Positions 55,147-63,215 of a stretch of DNA of 64,000 bases are shown piece after piece; within the stretch, counting starts at the first letter, position 1, and each line of letters begins with the position of its first letter. Origin of the DNA: Mycobacteroides salmoniphilum (GTDB lineage: Bacteria > Actinomycetota > Actinomycetes > Mycobacteriales > Mycobacteriaceae); assembly GCF_004924335.1 (NCBI RefSeq), contig NZ_CP024633.1, positions 3,968,001-4,032,000 on the forward strand, written 5' to 3'. The translations under genes and the position numbers were made by a program. Under the pieces are notes generated by a model. It was not told where the DNA came from. It made no database searches and worked only from the letters and a program-made list of their open reading frames with translations.

Positions 55147-56688
55147 GTGAGCACCCCGGAAGACGCAACGGTCACTCAGCTGCTGGCGAGCCTGGCCGAT
55201 GTCGAGGACCGGGGGCTGCACTTCGAAGGTTCGTTCACGCCGTGGCGTGATCATGTGGCCGAAAGTCGCCGCCTGGCTTCGGTATTGCGCGCCCGGCTGG
55301 ATCCTTCGAAACCCCCGCATGTCGGTGTGCTGCTGGAGAACACGCCGGCGTTCTCGTATCTGTTGGGCGCCGCGGCACTCGGCGGACTGGTACTGGTGGG
55401 CCTCAATCCCACCCGGCGCGGCAGCGCGTTGCGGCGAGACGTTGACTTGGCCGACTGTCAGCTGATACTCACCGATTCGGCGAGCGCTCCCCTGCTGGAT
55501 GGAGTCGATCACATCGACATCGATTCCCTCGCTGGGCAATCCGCAGCGCCGGTGGATGTTCCCGACATTCGGCCGGATGACCTGTTCATGCTCATCTTCA
55601 CTTCGGGCACCAGCGGCGACCCCAAGGCCGTCCAGATCACCCACGCCAAGGTTGCCTCTGCGGGAATCATGCTGTCCTCGCGCTTCGGCCTCGGTCCGGC
55701 GGATGTCTGTTACCTATCGATGCCGATGTTCCATTCCAACGCGGTGCTCGCGGGCTGGTCGGTTGCGCTCGCGGCGGGAGCGTCGATTGCACTGCGGCGC
55801 AGATTCTCCGCCTCGGGCTTCCTGGACGACGTCCGCAGGTACGGAGCCACATACGCCAACTACGTGGGCAAGCCCATGTCGTATGTGCTGGCGACACCGG
55901 AACAGCCCGATGACGCCGAGAACCCGTTGAAGATCATGTACGGCAACGAAGCCGCCGCTGGGGACACCGATCGATTCGCACAACGGTTCGGCGCGTTCGT
56001 TATCGACGGATTTGGTTCGACCGAGGGAGGCGTCGCACTGGGGTGGGCACCCGGTACTCCCCCGGGCGCGATCGGGCCGCTCACTCCCGACGTCCGCATC
56101 CTGGATATCGAGACCGGAGAGCCCTGCCCCCCGGCAGTTTTCGACGGTAGCGGCAAGGTGGTAAATGCCGCACAGGCCACCGGCGAGCTGGTGAACATCG
56201 CGGGACCCGGGCGATTCACCGGCTACTACAAGAACCCCGAGGCCGATGCCGAACGCATGGTCGAGGGTAAGTACCGCAGCGGCGACCTCGCCTACGCCGA
56301 CGAGAACGGATATGTGTATTTCGCCGGACGCCTGGGAGACTGGCTACGCGTCGACGGCGAGAACCTGGGCACCGCCCCCATTGAGCGGGTACTACTGCGC
56401 CATCCGGACATCACCGAGGTCGCCGTCTACGGGATCCCCGACCCCACCGTGGGCGATCGGATCATGGCGGCACTGGTGGTACGCAACGGTTTCCAGCCGT
56501 CCGAACTCGGCGGATTCCTGACCGCCCAAGAGGATCTCGGCCCCAAACAATGGCCCGCACTTATCAGGGTGAGCCAGACTCTGCCACGTACCGCGACGTT
56601 CAAGGTGATCAAGCGTCAGCTGTCCGCCGAGGCGTTGGAGACCAGCGACCCGCTGTGGCGGTTGAGTGACGGGGCATATATCCCATAG
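55147..56688 (+). CDS. fadD17: Acyl-CoA synthetase FadD17
   Basis: ANL-family acyl-CoA ligase of 513 residues activating short sterol side-chain acids. P-loop LIFTSGTSGDPKAVQITH (A3), DGFGSTEGGVALGW (A5), YRSGDLAYADENGYVYFAGR with DWLRVDGENLG (A7-A8), and a final Lys in TATFKVIKRQL (A10). GTG at 55147 is 9 bases after fadE27. The stop lies 6 bases before a 56-bp palindromic element. Confidence 0.93.
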   Translation: MSTPEDATVTQLLASLADVEDRGLHFEGSFTPWRDHVAESRRLASVLRARLDPSKPPHVGVLLENTPAFSYLLGAAALGGLVLVGLNPTRRGSALRRDVDLADCQLILTDSASAPLLDGVDHIDIDSLAGQSAAPVDVPDIRPDDLFMLIFTSGTSGDPKAVQITHAKVASAGIMLSSRFGLGPADVCYLSMPMFHSNAVLAGWSVALAAGASIALRRRFSASGFLDDVRRYGATYANYVGKPMSYVLATPEQPDDAENPLKIMYGNEAAAGDTDRFAQRFGAFVIDGFGSTEGGVALGWAPGTPPGAIGPLTPDVRILDIETGEPCPPAVFDGSGKVVNAAQATGELVNIAGPGRFTGYYKNPEADAERMVEGKYRSGDLAYADENGYVYFAGRLGDWLRVDGENLGTAPIERVLLRHPDITEVAVYGIPDPTVGDRIMAALVVRNGFQPSELGGFLTAQEDLGPKQWPALIRVSQTLPRTATFKVIKRQLSAEALETSDPLWRLSDGAYIP

Positions 56689-56694
56689 CACCGC

Positions 56695-56750
56695 CGAGTG
56701 TGCCGATCCGGTCGAAATCTCGCCAATGTTCGACACTATCCACACACTCG
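56695..56750 (+). repeat. 56-bp palindromic element, left copy
   Basis: Outer arms CGAGTGTG/CACACTCG and inner arms GTCGAA (56711-56716)/TTCGAC (56729-56734) are perfect inverted repeats. They enclose symmetrical 8-base internal loops and a 12-base apical loop. It differs from the right copy (57645-57700) at one base, A at 56742. Confidence 0.92.
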
Positions 56751-56784
56751 AGAGGCTGTCGGTGGTCGGTGCAAGGCTGCCATT

Positions 56785-57642
56785 ATGGGGGACGTACCGT
56801 GGCCGTTCATCAGGGATGAGGCGCTCGCGAATCATCTGATCACTGGGTACGCCCTCCGCGGATTCACCGCGCTTTACCCCGCCGTATATGTGCCGCCGAG
56901 TGCCGAAGTCACACCGCTCAAGCGAGCCGAAGCGGCATGGCTATGGTCGAGGCGCCATGGTGTGCTTGCCGGCATATCCGCGGCCGCCGTCCATGGCACA
57001 AAATGGTTGCCACCGAGCGGTCCCGCCGAACTCATCCATACCAATCGTCGTGCTCCGCAGGACATTTCGGTATGGAGCGACCGTCTGCGCCGTGACGAGC
57101 AGACGGTCATCAACGGACTGCCCGTAACCACGCCCGCACGTACCGCGTTCGACATCGGACGACGCACCACGGTTGACCTGGCAATAGAACGTCTCGACGC
57201 CTTGATGAACGCCACCGGAACGTCCGTCGCCGACATCGAGACCGTCGTGGCACGGCACCGGGGTGCGCGAGGTCTGACCAGGCTCGCTCATGTCCTCGAC
57301 CTGGTAAACGGCGGCGCAGAGTCACCCTGGGAGACACGCACCAGACTCATCGTGGTGCGCGCGGGCTTTACGGCTCCACAAACTCAGCTCGTTGTGCGTA
57401 ACCGATTCGGCGACTTCGTCGCCCGCCTCGATATGGGATGGAAAGACCACAAAGTGGGTATCGAGTTCGACGGTGCCCAACATTGGACGGATGCAGGCCA
57501 ACGCTCCCGCGATATCGATCGCGCCAAAGAACTGGCAGACGAAGGGTGGCGCATCGTTCGCGTGAGCTCCGACATGGTGCGCCATCGTGCGGGAACGATC
57601 GTCGCCAGGGTCGCGGAAGCATTCGCCACACCGACCGCGTAA
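56785..57642 (+). CDS. AbiEi-like N-terminal and DUF559 (Vsr-like) endonuclease-domain protein
   Basis: A 285-residue two-part protein. Residues 20-125 match the AbiEi antitoxin-like region found in many actinobacterial DUF559 proteins (RGFTALYPAVYVP, LAGISAAAVHG, then GLPVTTPARTAFDIGRR). Residues 178-265 form the DUF559/Vsr-like nuclease fold: ESPWETRTR, RLDMGWKDHKVGIEFDGAQH with D216, E227 and H233, then DIDRAKELADEGWRIVRV. All expected nuclease positions are kept, so it may be active. ATG at 56785 has only a weak AAGG site. It is flanked by palindromic repeats. No partner toxin gene is present. Confidence 0.82.
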   Translation: MGDVPWPFIRDEALANHLITGYALRGFTALYPAVYVPPSAEVTPLKRAEAAWLWSRRHGVLAGISAAAVHGTKWLPPSGPAELIHTNRRAPQDISVWSDRLRRDEQTVINGLPVTTPARTAFDIGRRTTVDLAIERLDALMNATGTSVADIETVVARHRGARGLTRLAHVLDLVNGGAESPWETRTRLIVVRAGFTAPQTQLVVRNRFGDFVARLDMGWKDHKVGIEFDGAQHWTDAGQRSRDIDRAKELADEGWRIVRVSSDMVRHRAGTIVARVAEAFATPTA

Positions 57643-57644
57643 GT

Positions 57645-57700
57645 CGAGTGTGCCGATCCGGTCGAAATCTCGCCAATGTTCGACACTATCCGCACACTCG
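57645..57700 (+). repeat. 56-bp palindromic element, right copy
   Basis: Same structure as 56695-56750, with G at 57692 instead of A. It begins 3 bases after the TAA of the DUF559 gene and ends 48 bases before the convergent nitronate monooxygenase gene, where it might also act as a transcription barrier. Confidence 0.92.
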
Positions 57701-57748
57701 GCGGCCCTGGGAGGCGCGCTAGCGAGGCTCCGGGAGTGGCGCGAGAAC

Positions 57749-58897
57749 CTACCCGCGGATCTGGTTCAGCCTGTCAACCGTGCTCTCGAAACCCGCCACC
57801 AGATCGGCCACGATGTCCGCAGCGGGCCGAATCTCATTCATCCGCCCGACGATCTGTCCCGCCGGGAAGCAGACCGTCTCCGGATCGTGTGCACGATTCA
57901 TCCGCTCATGGGCCCCGCTGACGAGGATGTTCTGCAGCGGCATGGGCAGCGGCGTCGGTGCGTCCTCGGCATCCCAGGCCTGCGTCCACTTGGTCTTCAG
58001 TAGTCGCGCGGGTTTCCCGGTGTAGATGCGAGTGCGCACGGTGTCACTGGAAGTCGCCTTCAGCAGTGCCTGCTGCACGACGGACTCGCCACCAGCGGTG
58101 ACGGTTCCGAGGTCATACTCGGCAGCGGTCAGCCAGATCGAGCCGGTCCAGACACCCGAGGCACCCAGCGCCAGGGCCGCGGCAGCCTGTCTGCCGCTTC
58201 CGATACCGCCCGCCGCCAGCACCGGGGCGCTGCCGTCAAGTGCGTCCACGATCTCCGGCCAGAGCACCATGGATGCCACGTCACCGGTGTGCCCACCGGC
58301 CTCATAGCCCTGGGCGACAACGATATCGACGCCGTTTTCGACATGTCTTCTGGCATGTTCGGCCTTACCCGCCAGTGCCGCGACCGGCACGCCATGTTCA
58401 TGGGCCTGGTCGATGACGTCCTTCGGCGGCGACCCGAGTGCATTGGCGATCAGCTTGATCGGATGCTTGAGCGCGACCTCCACATGCGAGCGTGCCACCG
58501 AATGCAGCCAGCCCAGCACACCGGCCGACTCGCGTTCGCCCGGCAGCGGTGGCACGCCCAACTCGGCAAGCGTCTTCTCTACGAAGTCCTTGTGTCCCTG
58601 TGGAATCAGCTTGTCGATATCCACTGCCGTGCCCTCGGTGGGCACCTTGGCCGGCATCACGATGTCGACACCGTACGGCTTGCCGTCGGTGTTCTCGTCC
58701 ATCCAGTTCAGGACCGCGTCCAACTCGTCGGGGTCGTTGAAGCGGACGCAACCAAGCACACCCATGCCGCCCGCGCGGCTGATGGCGGCGGCGACCTTCT
58801 CCGACGGCGTGAAACCGAATATGGGGTAACGGATTCCAAACCGCTCGCAGAGGTCGGTATGCATAGATGAGCCGCTTGCGCGAAGGCCATCAGGCAT
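57749..58897 (-). CDS. Nitronate monooxygenase (2-nitropropane dioxygenase) family protein
   Basis: FMN TIM-barrel oxidoreductase of 382 residues, the NPD/nitronate monooxygenase family, which in mycobacteria includes steroid-pathway members. CERFGIRYPIFGFTPSEKVA, GGMGVLG, IVVAQGYEAGGHTGDV and VLAAGGIGSGRQAAAALALGASGVWTGS are the conserved blocks. The first 11 residues MPDGLRASGSS come from a 33-bp repeat. The ATG at 58864 immediately after it (MHTDLCERFG) is the probable original start. It follows fadD19 by only 3 bases on the same strand and so is co-transcribed with it under KstR. Substrate unknown. Confidence 0.87.
   Translation of the reverse strand: MPDGLRASGSSMHTDLCERFGIRYPIFGFTPSEKVAAAISRAGGMGVLGCVRFNDPDELDAVLNWMDENTDGKPYGVDIVMPAKVPTEGTAVDIDKLIPQGHKDFVEKTLAELGVPPLPGERESAGVLGWLHSVARSHVEVALKHPIKLIANALGSPPKDVIDQAHEHGVPVAALAGKAEHARRHVENGVDIVVAQGYEAGGHTGDVASMVLWPEIVDALDGSAPVLAAGGIGSGRQAAAALALGASGVWTGSIWLTAAEYDLGTVTAGGESVVQQALLKATSSDTVRTRIYTGKPARLLKTKWTQAWDAEDAPTPLPMPLQNILVSGAHERMNRAHDPETVCFPAGQIVGRMNEIRPAADIVADLVAGFESTVDRLNQIRG
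58865..58897 (-). repeat. 33-bp start-codon repeat, single copy
   Basis: On the minus strand the unit starts with ATG, encodes MPDGLRASGSS, and is directly followed by another ATG at 58864. It has the same length, frame and core as the two plus-strand units at 21853-21918. Confidence 0.9.
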
Positions 58898-58900
58898 GGA

Positions 58901-60562
58901 TCAGGCTCCCGTGTTGACGTGCTTGGTGTTCACGAGGTCTACCTTCTCGGTCTCCGAGACCTCCTTGGCCCAGCGGTAGTCGGCCTTGCCCGCGGGGTTG
59001 CGCTTGACGGTGTCCACAATCCAGACGCTGCGCGGCACCTTGTATCCGGCGATCTCCTTGCGCGCGTGGCTGTCCAGGTCCTCGAAGGTGAGCGGTACAC
59101 CGTCGCGCACCGCGATCACGGCACCCACATGCTGTCCCCACTTCTCGTCGGGCACACCGACGACAACCGCGTCGAACACGGCGGGGTGGCCCTTGAGAAC
59201 GCTCTCGACCTCTTCGGGGAACACCTTCTCGCCGCCGGTGTTGATGGAGACGGACCCACGGCCGAGCATCGTGACGGTGCCGTCGGCCTCCACGGTCGCC
59301 CAGTCACCCGGAATCGCGTACCGGACCCCATTGAACGTCTTGAATGTCTCGGCGGTCTTCTTCTCATCCTTGAGGTATCCGACCGGGATGTGGCCGCTCT
59401 TGGCGATGAGGCCGCGCACCCCGGAACCGGGCGCGATCGGGTTGCCTTCTTCGTCGAGAACCGTTGTGGTGGAGCTGATCTTGACGGTCGGGCCGCCGGG
59501 GTGCATCTGCCCCTTTGCCACGCTGCTCAGGCCGCCGGTGCCCGTCTCCGAGGAACCGATGGCATCGGTGATCATGCGGTTGGGCAGCAGCTCAAGGTAG
59601 CGCTCCTTGACCGTCTGCGAGAAGAGCGCGGCGCTGCTGGCCAGCACCCACAGCGAGGACAGATCGCGCGCCCGGCCCTTATCGGTGTCCAGCGCATCGA
59701 TGAGCGGGCGGGCAATGGCGTCCCCGGCGAAGAACAGCATGTTGACCTTGTTCTTCTCGATGGTGTCCCACACACCGTCGGGATCGAATTCCGGTGCCAG
59801 CACCGTGGTCCGGCCGCTGAACAAGGCCATGAACGTGGCGGCCTGGGTGGCGCCGTGGATCATCGGTGGGATCGGGAACCCGATGAACGGCGCGGCCTCA
59901 GCGCCCTGCGTGGCCAGATCCCATTCACCCTCGACAACCTCCCCGGTGACGTAGTTGATGCCGCCGAACAGAGATCGGTAGATATCCTCGTGCCGCCACA
60001 TCACGCCCTTGGGGAAGCCGGTGGTGCCGCCGGTGTAAATGAGGAAGATGTCGTCGGGGCTGCGCTCCTCGAAGTCGCGTTCCGGAGATCCCTGTGCGAG
60101 GGCATCCGCGAACGCGACACCGCCGTAACTGCGGAAGTCCACGCCTGCGCCGTCACTGCCGTCTTCGACGACGATCGCGGTCTTGACGTTCGGCGTGCTC
60201 GGCAGCACGTTTGCGACCTTGTCGCTGTACCGCCGCTCGTGCACCAACGCGACCATGTCCGAGTTCTCGAACAGGTAGTGCAGCTCGGACTCGACGTAGC
60301 GATAGTTGACGTTGACCGATATCGCGCGGATCTTCACGATGGCGACGAGCGCGACGACGATCTCGATACCGTTTCGGCAGTACAGGCCAACCTTGTCGCC
60401 GGGGCCGACACCCTGGCTCTGCAGGAAATGACCTAGACGGTTGGCCTGCTCCTCAAGCTCGGCGTATGTCAGCTTCCGATCGCCAGAAATGATGGCAACA
60501 CGATCGGGCATAGTGTCGATTGCATGCTCGGTGAGGTCGGCAATGTTAAGGGCCATGTCCAT
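58901..60562 (-). CDS. fadD19: Acyl-CoA synthetase FadD19
   Basis: Steroid side-chain acyl-CoA ligase of 553 residues. MDMALNIADLTEHAIDTMPD aligns with M. tuberculosis FadD19 from memory. IYTGGTTGFPKGVMWRHED is the P-loop region, AIGSSETGTGGLS is A5, YAIPGDWATVEADGTVTMLG is A7, and NPAGKADYRWAK holds the catalytic Lys. ATG at 60562 is used; ATG at 60556 is an alternative. The KstR box ends 5 bases upstream, so repression is likely direct. Confidence 0.94.
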   Translation of the reverse strand: MDMALNIADLTEHAIDTMPDRVAIISGDRKLTYAELEEQANRLGHFLQSQGVGPGDKVGLYCRNGIEIVVALVAIVKIRAISVNVNYRYVESELHYLFENSDMVALVHERRYSDKVANVLPSTPNVKTAIVVEDGSDGAGVDFRSYGGVAFADALAQGSPERDFEERSPDDIFLIYTGGTTGFPKGVMWRHEDIYRSLFGGINYVTGEVVEGEWDLATQGAEAAPFIGFPIPPMIHGATQAATFMALFSGRTTVLAPEFDPDGVWDTIEKNKVNMLFFAGDAIARPLIDALDTDKGRARDLSSLWVLASSAALFSQTVKERYLELLPNRMITDAIGSSETGTGGLSSVAKGQMHPGGPTVKISSTTTVLDEEGNPIAPGSGVRGLIAKSGHIPVGYLKDEKKTAETFKTFNGVRYAIPGDWATVEADGTVTMLGRGSVSINTGGEKVFPEEVESVLKGHPAVFDAVVVGVPDEKWGQHVGAVIAVRDGVPLTFEDLDSHARKEIAGYKVPRSVWIVDTVKRNPAGKADYRWAKEVSETEKVDLVNTKHVNTGA

Positions 60563-60566
60563 AAAT

Positions 60567-60580
60567 TAGAACGTGTTACA
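60567..60580. promoter_or_regulatory. KstR operator between fadD19 and echA19
   Basis: TAGAACGTGTTACA, identical to the box at 52765-52778. It is 5 bases from the fadD19 start and 63 bases from echA19, positioned to control both. Confidence 0.87.
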
Positions 60581-60643
60581 TTTTTAGACAAGCCCCGGCC
60601 CCACTGAGGGGTTCCTCTTGGACGGAAACACGGAGGAAAGACC

Positions 60644-61453
60644 ATGACCGAGACAGTGACCGAGCAGGACGCACCCCACGCTCTGGTGGAGTTACGCGAC
60701 CACGTGCTGATCGTGACGATGAACCGTCCGCACGCGCGCAATGCCCTCTCGGGCGACATGCTGGAGATCATGACGCAGGCGTGGGACCGCGTCGACAATG
60801 ATCCCGAGGTTCGCGTCTGCATCCTGACCGGCGCCGGCGGGTACTTCTGCGCGGGGGCCGATCTCAAGGCCATGAACAAGCGCGCCCCGGGTGATCAGTT
60901 CTCCGACGGCAGCTACGACCCCTCGGTCATCCCCGGGCTTCTCAAGGGCCGCCGCCTGACCAAGCCGCTGATCGCCGCGGTGGAGGGACCCGCGATCGCC
61001 GGCGGAACCGAGATTCTGCAGGCCACCGATATCCGCGTCGCCGGCGAGAGCGCCAAATTCGGTGTCTCCGAGGTGAAGTGGAGCTTGTACCCGATGGGGG
61101 GATCGGCAGTGCGCCTCCCCCGCCAGATCCCGTACACCGTCGCCGCCGACATTCTGCTGACCGGACGGCACATCAAAGCTCCCGAGGCCAAGGAAATCGG
61201 ACTCATCGGGCATGTGGTCCCCGATGGGCAGGCACTGGAGAAGGCACTGGAGCTGGCGGCGATGATCGCGGCGAACGGACCTGTCGCCGTGCAGGCCGTG
61301 CTCAAGACCATCCGCGATTCGGAGGGCCTGCACGAGAACGAGGCGTTCAAGGCCGATACCAAGGTGGGCATCGGCGTCTTCACCAGTAACGACGCCAAAG
61401 AGGGCCCGCGCGCCTTCGCCGAGAAGCGCGCACCCAACTTCACCGGGACATAA
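60644..61453 (+). CDS. echA19: Enoyl-CoA hydratase EchA19
   Basis: Crotonase-family hydratase of 269 residues acting on sterol side-chain enoyl-Co[20 protein letters not shown] supplies the oxyanion hole and [20 protein letters not shown] the second; [20 protein letters not shown] is the active-site segment with a Glu. ATG at 60644 has GGAGGAAAG upstream. Divergent from fadD19 under a shared KstR box, as in M. tuberculosis Rv3515c-Rv3516. Confidence 0.94.
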   Translation: MTETVTEQDAPHALVELRDHVLIVTMNRPHARNALSGDMLEIMTQAWDRVDNDPEVRVCILTGAGGYFCAGADLKAMNKRAPGDQFSDGSYDPSVIPGLLKGRRLTKPLIAAVEGPAIAGGTEILQATDIRVAGESAKFGVSEVKWSLYPMGGSAVRLPRQIPYTVAADILLTGRHIKAPEAKEIGLIGHVVPDGQALEKALELAAMIAANGPVAVQAVLKTIRDSEGLHENEAFKADTKVGIGVFTSNDAKEGPRAFAEKRAPNFTGT

Positions 61454-61476
61454 GCCAGCACGCATAGTGTGGGCGG

Positions 61477-62103
61477 GTGACGCCCATGTTCCCGCTGCAG
61501 TCGGTACTGCTGCCCGGTGAGCCCCTACCGCTGCGCATCTTCGAGCCGCGCTATGTCGCTCTCGTCCGCGATGTGATGGCCGCCGACCACACCTTCGGTG
61601 TCGTTCTGATCGCCCGCGGCCGGGAGGTCGGTGGTGGAGACATCCGGCATGACGTGGGGACCGCCGCCCGGGTTCTCGACTGCGAGTCGCTCGGGGCGGA
61701 GCGTTTCGCGTTGCGCTGCGAGGGCGCACATCGGATACGAATCACCCGGTGGCTCGAGGACGATCCGTATCCGCGCGCCGAGACCGAACCCTGGCCCGAC
61801 GAACTCGATGATCGGGTGCTGCCGTTGAGCGCCCTCAATGAGGTGCAGGCACGTATCGAGAACTTGCTGCGACGGGTCGCAACCGCGCAGCAGGTCCGAC
61901 TCCCCCGCCGTTGGTCGATCGCCACCGGGCTGCCGAGCGGCGCAGAAAAACGGTTGTACGCATTAGCATCTCGCGTGCCCATGGGTCAGGCCGACCGGCA
62001 TGCCGTGCTGGCCGCACCCACCCTGGCGACGCGGGTCACCGCACTGAACGAGGCCGTCGACACCGTCAACGCGATGCTCGACTTCCGCGAGTCCGAACGC
62101 TAG
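61477..62103 (+). CDS. LON N-terminal substrate-binding-domain protein
   Basis: A 208-residue stand-alone LON-N domain protein: MFPLQSVLLPGEPLPLRIFE then PRYVALVRDVMAADHTFGVV is the diagnostic start. No ATPase or protease domain is attached. Such proteins may bind unfolded substrates; function is not established. GTG at 61477 or ATG at 61486 may be the start. It lies 23 bases after echA19 and may be co-transcribed. Confidence 0.88.
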   Translation: MTPMFPLQSVLLPGEPLPLRIFEPRYVALVRDVMAADHTFGVVLIARGREVGGGDIRHDVGTAARVLDCESLGAERFALRCEGAHRIRITRWLEDDPYPRAETEPWPDELDDRVLPLSALNEVQARIENLLRRVATAQQVRLPRRWSIATGLPSGAEKRLYALASRVPMGQADRHAVLAAPTLATRVTALNEAVDTVNAMLDFRESER

Positions 62104-62106
62104 CTG

Positions 62107-63138
62107 CTACGTCAGCGCCGACAGTTGCTTGATGTGCTCGACGCTGCGGCAGCCGACCACCAGCATGGTGACCCCGGCGGCTTCCCACGCCTTGATCTGC
62201 TCGCGCACCTCGGCCTCGGTTCCGACGATCGTGGTGTCGAGTACCAGCTCGTCCGGAATCGCTTCGGCCGCTTTGTCCTTGCGATTGGTGCGGAACAGCT
62301 CGGTGACCTCGTCCACCACCTCGCCGTAACCCATGCGCCGATACACCTCGGCGTGGAAGTTCAGTTCCACCGCACCCATGCCTCCGATGTACAAGGCGGA
62401 GAACGGCTTCAGCTGATCGAGCACCGAGCGGCGATCGTCGGTGACGATGACCTGTGCGGTGGCGGCAATCTCGAAATCCGCACGGCCACGCCGGGCACCG
62501 GGACGTGCGAAGCCCTCATCGAGCCATTCGTTGTACATGTCGGCCAGTCGCGGCGCGTAGAACATGGGCAGCCAGCCGTCGGCGATCTCAGCGGTCAGCG
62601 CGACGTTCTTCGGGCCCTCGGCCCCGAGAAAGATGGGGATATCAGAACGCAGCGGATGCACGATCGGCTTGAGGGGCTTGCCCAGCCCGGTGGCCTTATC
62701 CCCGGTCAGCGGCAGCGGATAGTGGGGACCGTCGCTGCGCACGGGCGCCTCACGGGCCAGCACCTGCCTGATGATGTCGATGTATTCACGAGTCCGAGCT
62801 AGGGGCTTGGGGAACGGCTGTCCGTACCAGCCCTCCACCACCTGGGGTCCCGATACGCCCAGCCCAAGGATGTGGCGGCCGCCGGAGAGGTGATCCAGGG
62901 TCAGGGCCGCCATGGCGCACGCCGTCGGCGTTCGCGCCGAAAGCTGAATGACCGAGGTGCCCAGCCGGATACGACTGGTGTCCGATCCCCACCAGGCCAG
63001 CGGGGTGTACGCGTCGGAACCCCAGGCCTCGGCCGTGAAGACGGCATCGAATCCGCCCTCTTCGGCGGCGGCCACCAGTTCGGCCGCATTGTCCGGCGGA
63101 GAGGCCGACCAGTATCCCAGCTGCAATCCGAATTTCAT
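62107..63138 (-). CDS. F420-dependent luciferase-like oxidoreductase (Rv3520c-like)
   Basis: LLM-family TIM-barrel enzyme of 343 residues: MKFGLQLGYWSASPPDNAAE start, FTAEAWGSDAYTPLAWW, LGTSVIQLSARTPTACAMAA and LGLGVSGPQVVEGWYGQPF are typical of F420-dependent members. ATG at 63138 is used; the upstream frame crosses the KstR box. By position it matches Rv3520c in the cholesterol regulon. Substrate unknown. Confidence 0.9.
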   Translation of the reverse strand: MKFGLQLGYWSASPPDNAAELVAAAEEGGFDAVFTAEAWGSDAYTPLAWWGSDTSRIRLGTSVIQLSARTPTACAMAALTLDHLSGGRHILGLGVSGPQVVEGWYGQPFPKPLARTREYIDIIRQVLAREAPVRSDGPHYPLPLTGDKATGLGKPLKPIVHPLRSDIPIFLGAEGPKNVALTAEIADGWLPMFYAPRLADMYNEWLDEGFARPGARRGRADFEIAATAQVIVTDDRRSVLDQLKPFSALYIGGMGAVELNFHAEVYRRMGYGEVVDEVTELFRTNRKDKAAEAIPDELVLDTTIVGTEAEVREQIKAWEAAGVTMLVVGCRSVEHIKQLSALT

Positions 63139-63192
63139 GGCCCGACTGTAACCGGCCGGATATGCCGCGACCACCACCCTTGCGAAAAAAAC

Positions 63193-63206
63193 TAGAACTT
63201 GTTCTA
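63193..63206. promoter_or_regulatory. KstR operator between the F420-type gene and the OB-fold gene
   Basis: TAGAACTTGTTCTA, symmetrical and fitting TnnAACnnGTTnnA. It is 9 bases before the plus-strand start at 63216 and 54 bases from the minus-strand start at 63138. Confidence 0.88.
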
Positions 63207-63215
63207 CTCGGGGGT

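Larger units (their letters stand above)
56695..57700 (+). mobile_element. Candidate mobile unit: DUF559 endonuclease gene between direct 56-bp palindromic repeats
   Basis: A 1006-bp block whose two ends are 56-bp elements 55/56 identical, in the same orientation. Between them is a single complete gene for an AbiEi-like/DUF559 protein; the right repeat begins 3 bases after its stop. The block lies between fadD17 and a minus-strand nitronate monooxygenase gene inside the cholesterol cluster. No transposase, integrase or obvious target duplication outside the repeats is visible. Mobility is inferred. Confidence 0.6.

Noticed and set aside
56695..57700. CRISPR array or insertion sequence at the repeated element
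   Set aside because: Only two copies around a gene, no spacers, no cas genes, and no transposase with a DDE or HUH motif.
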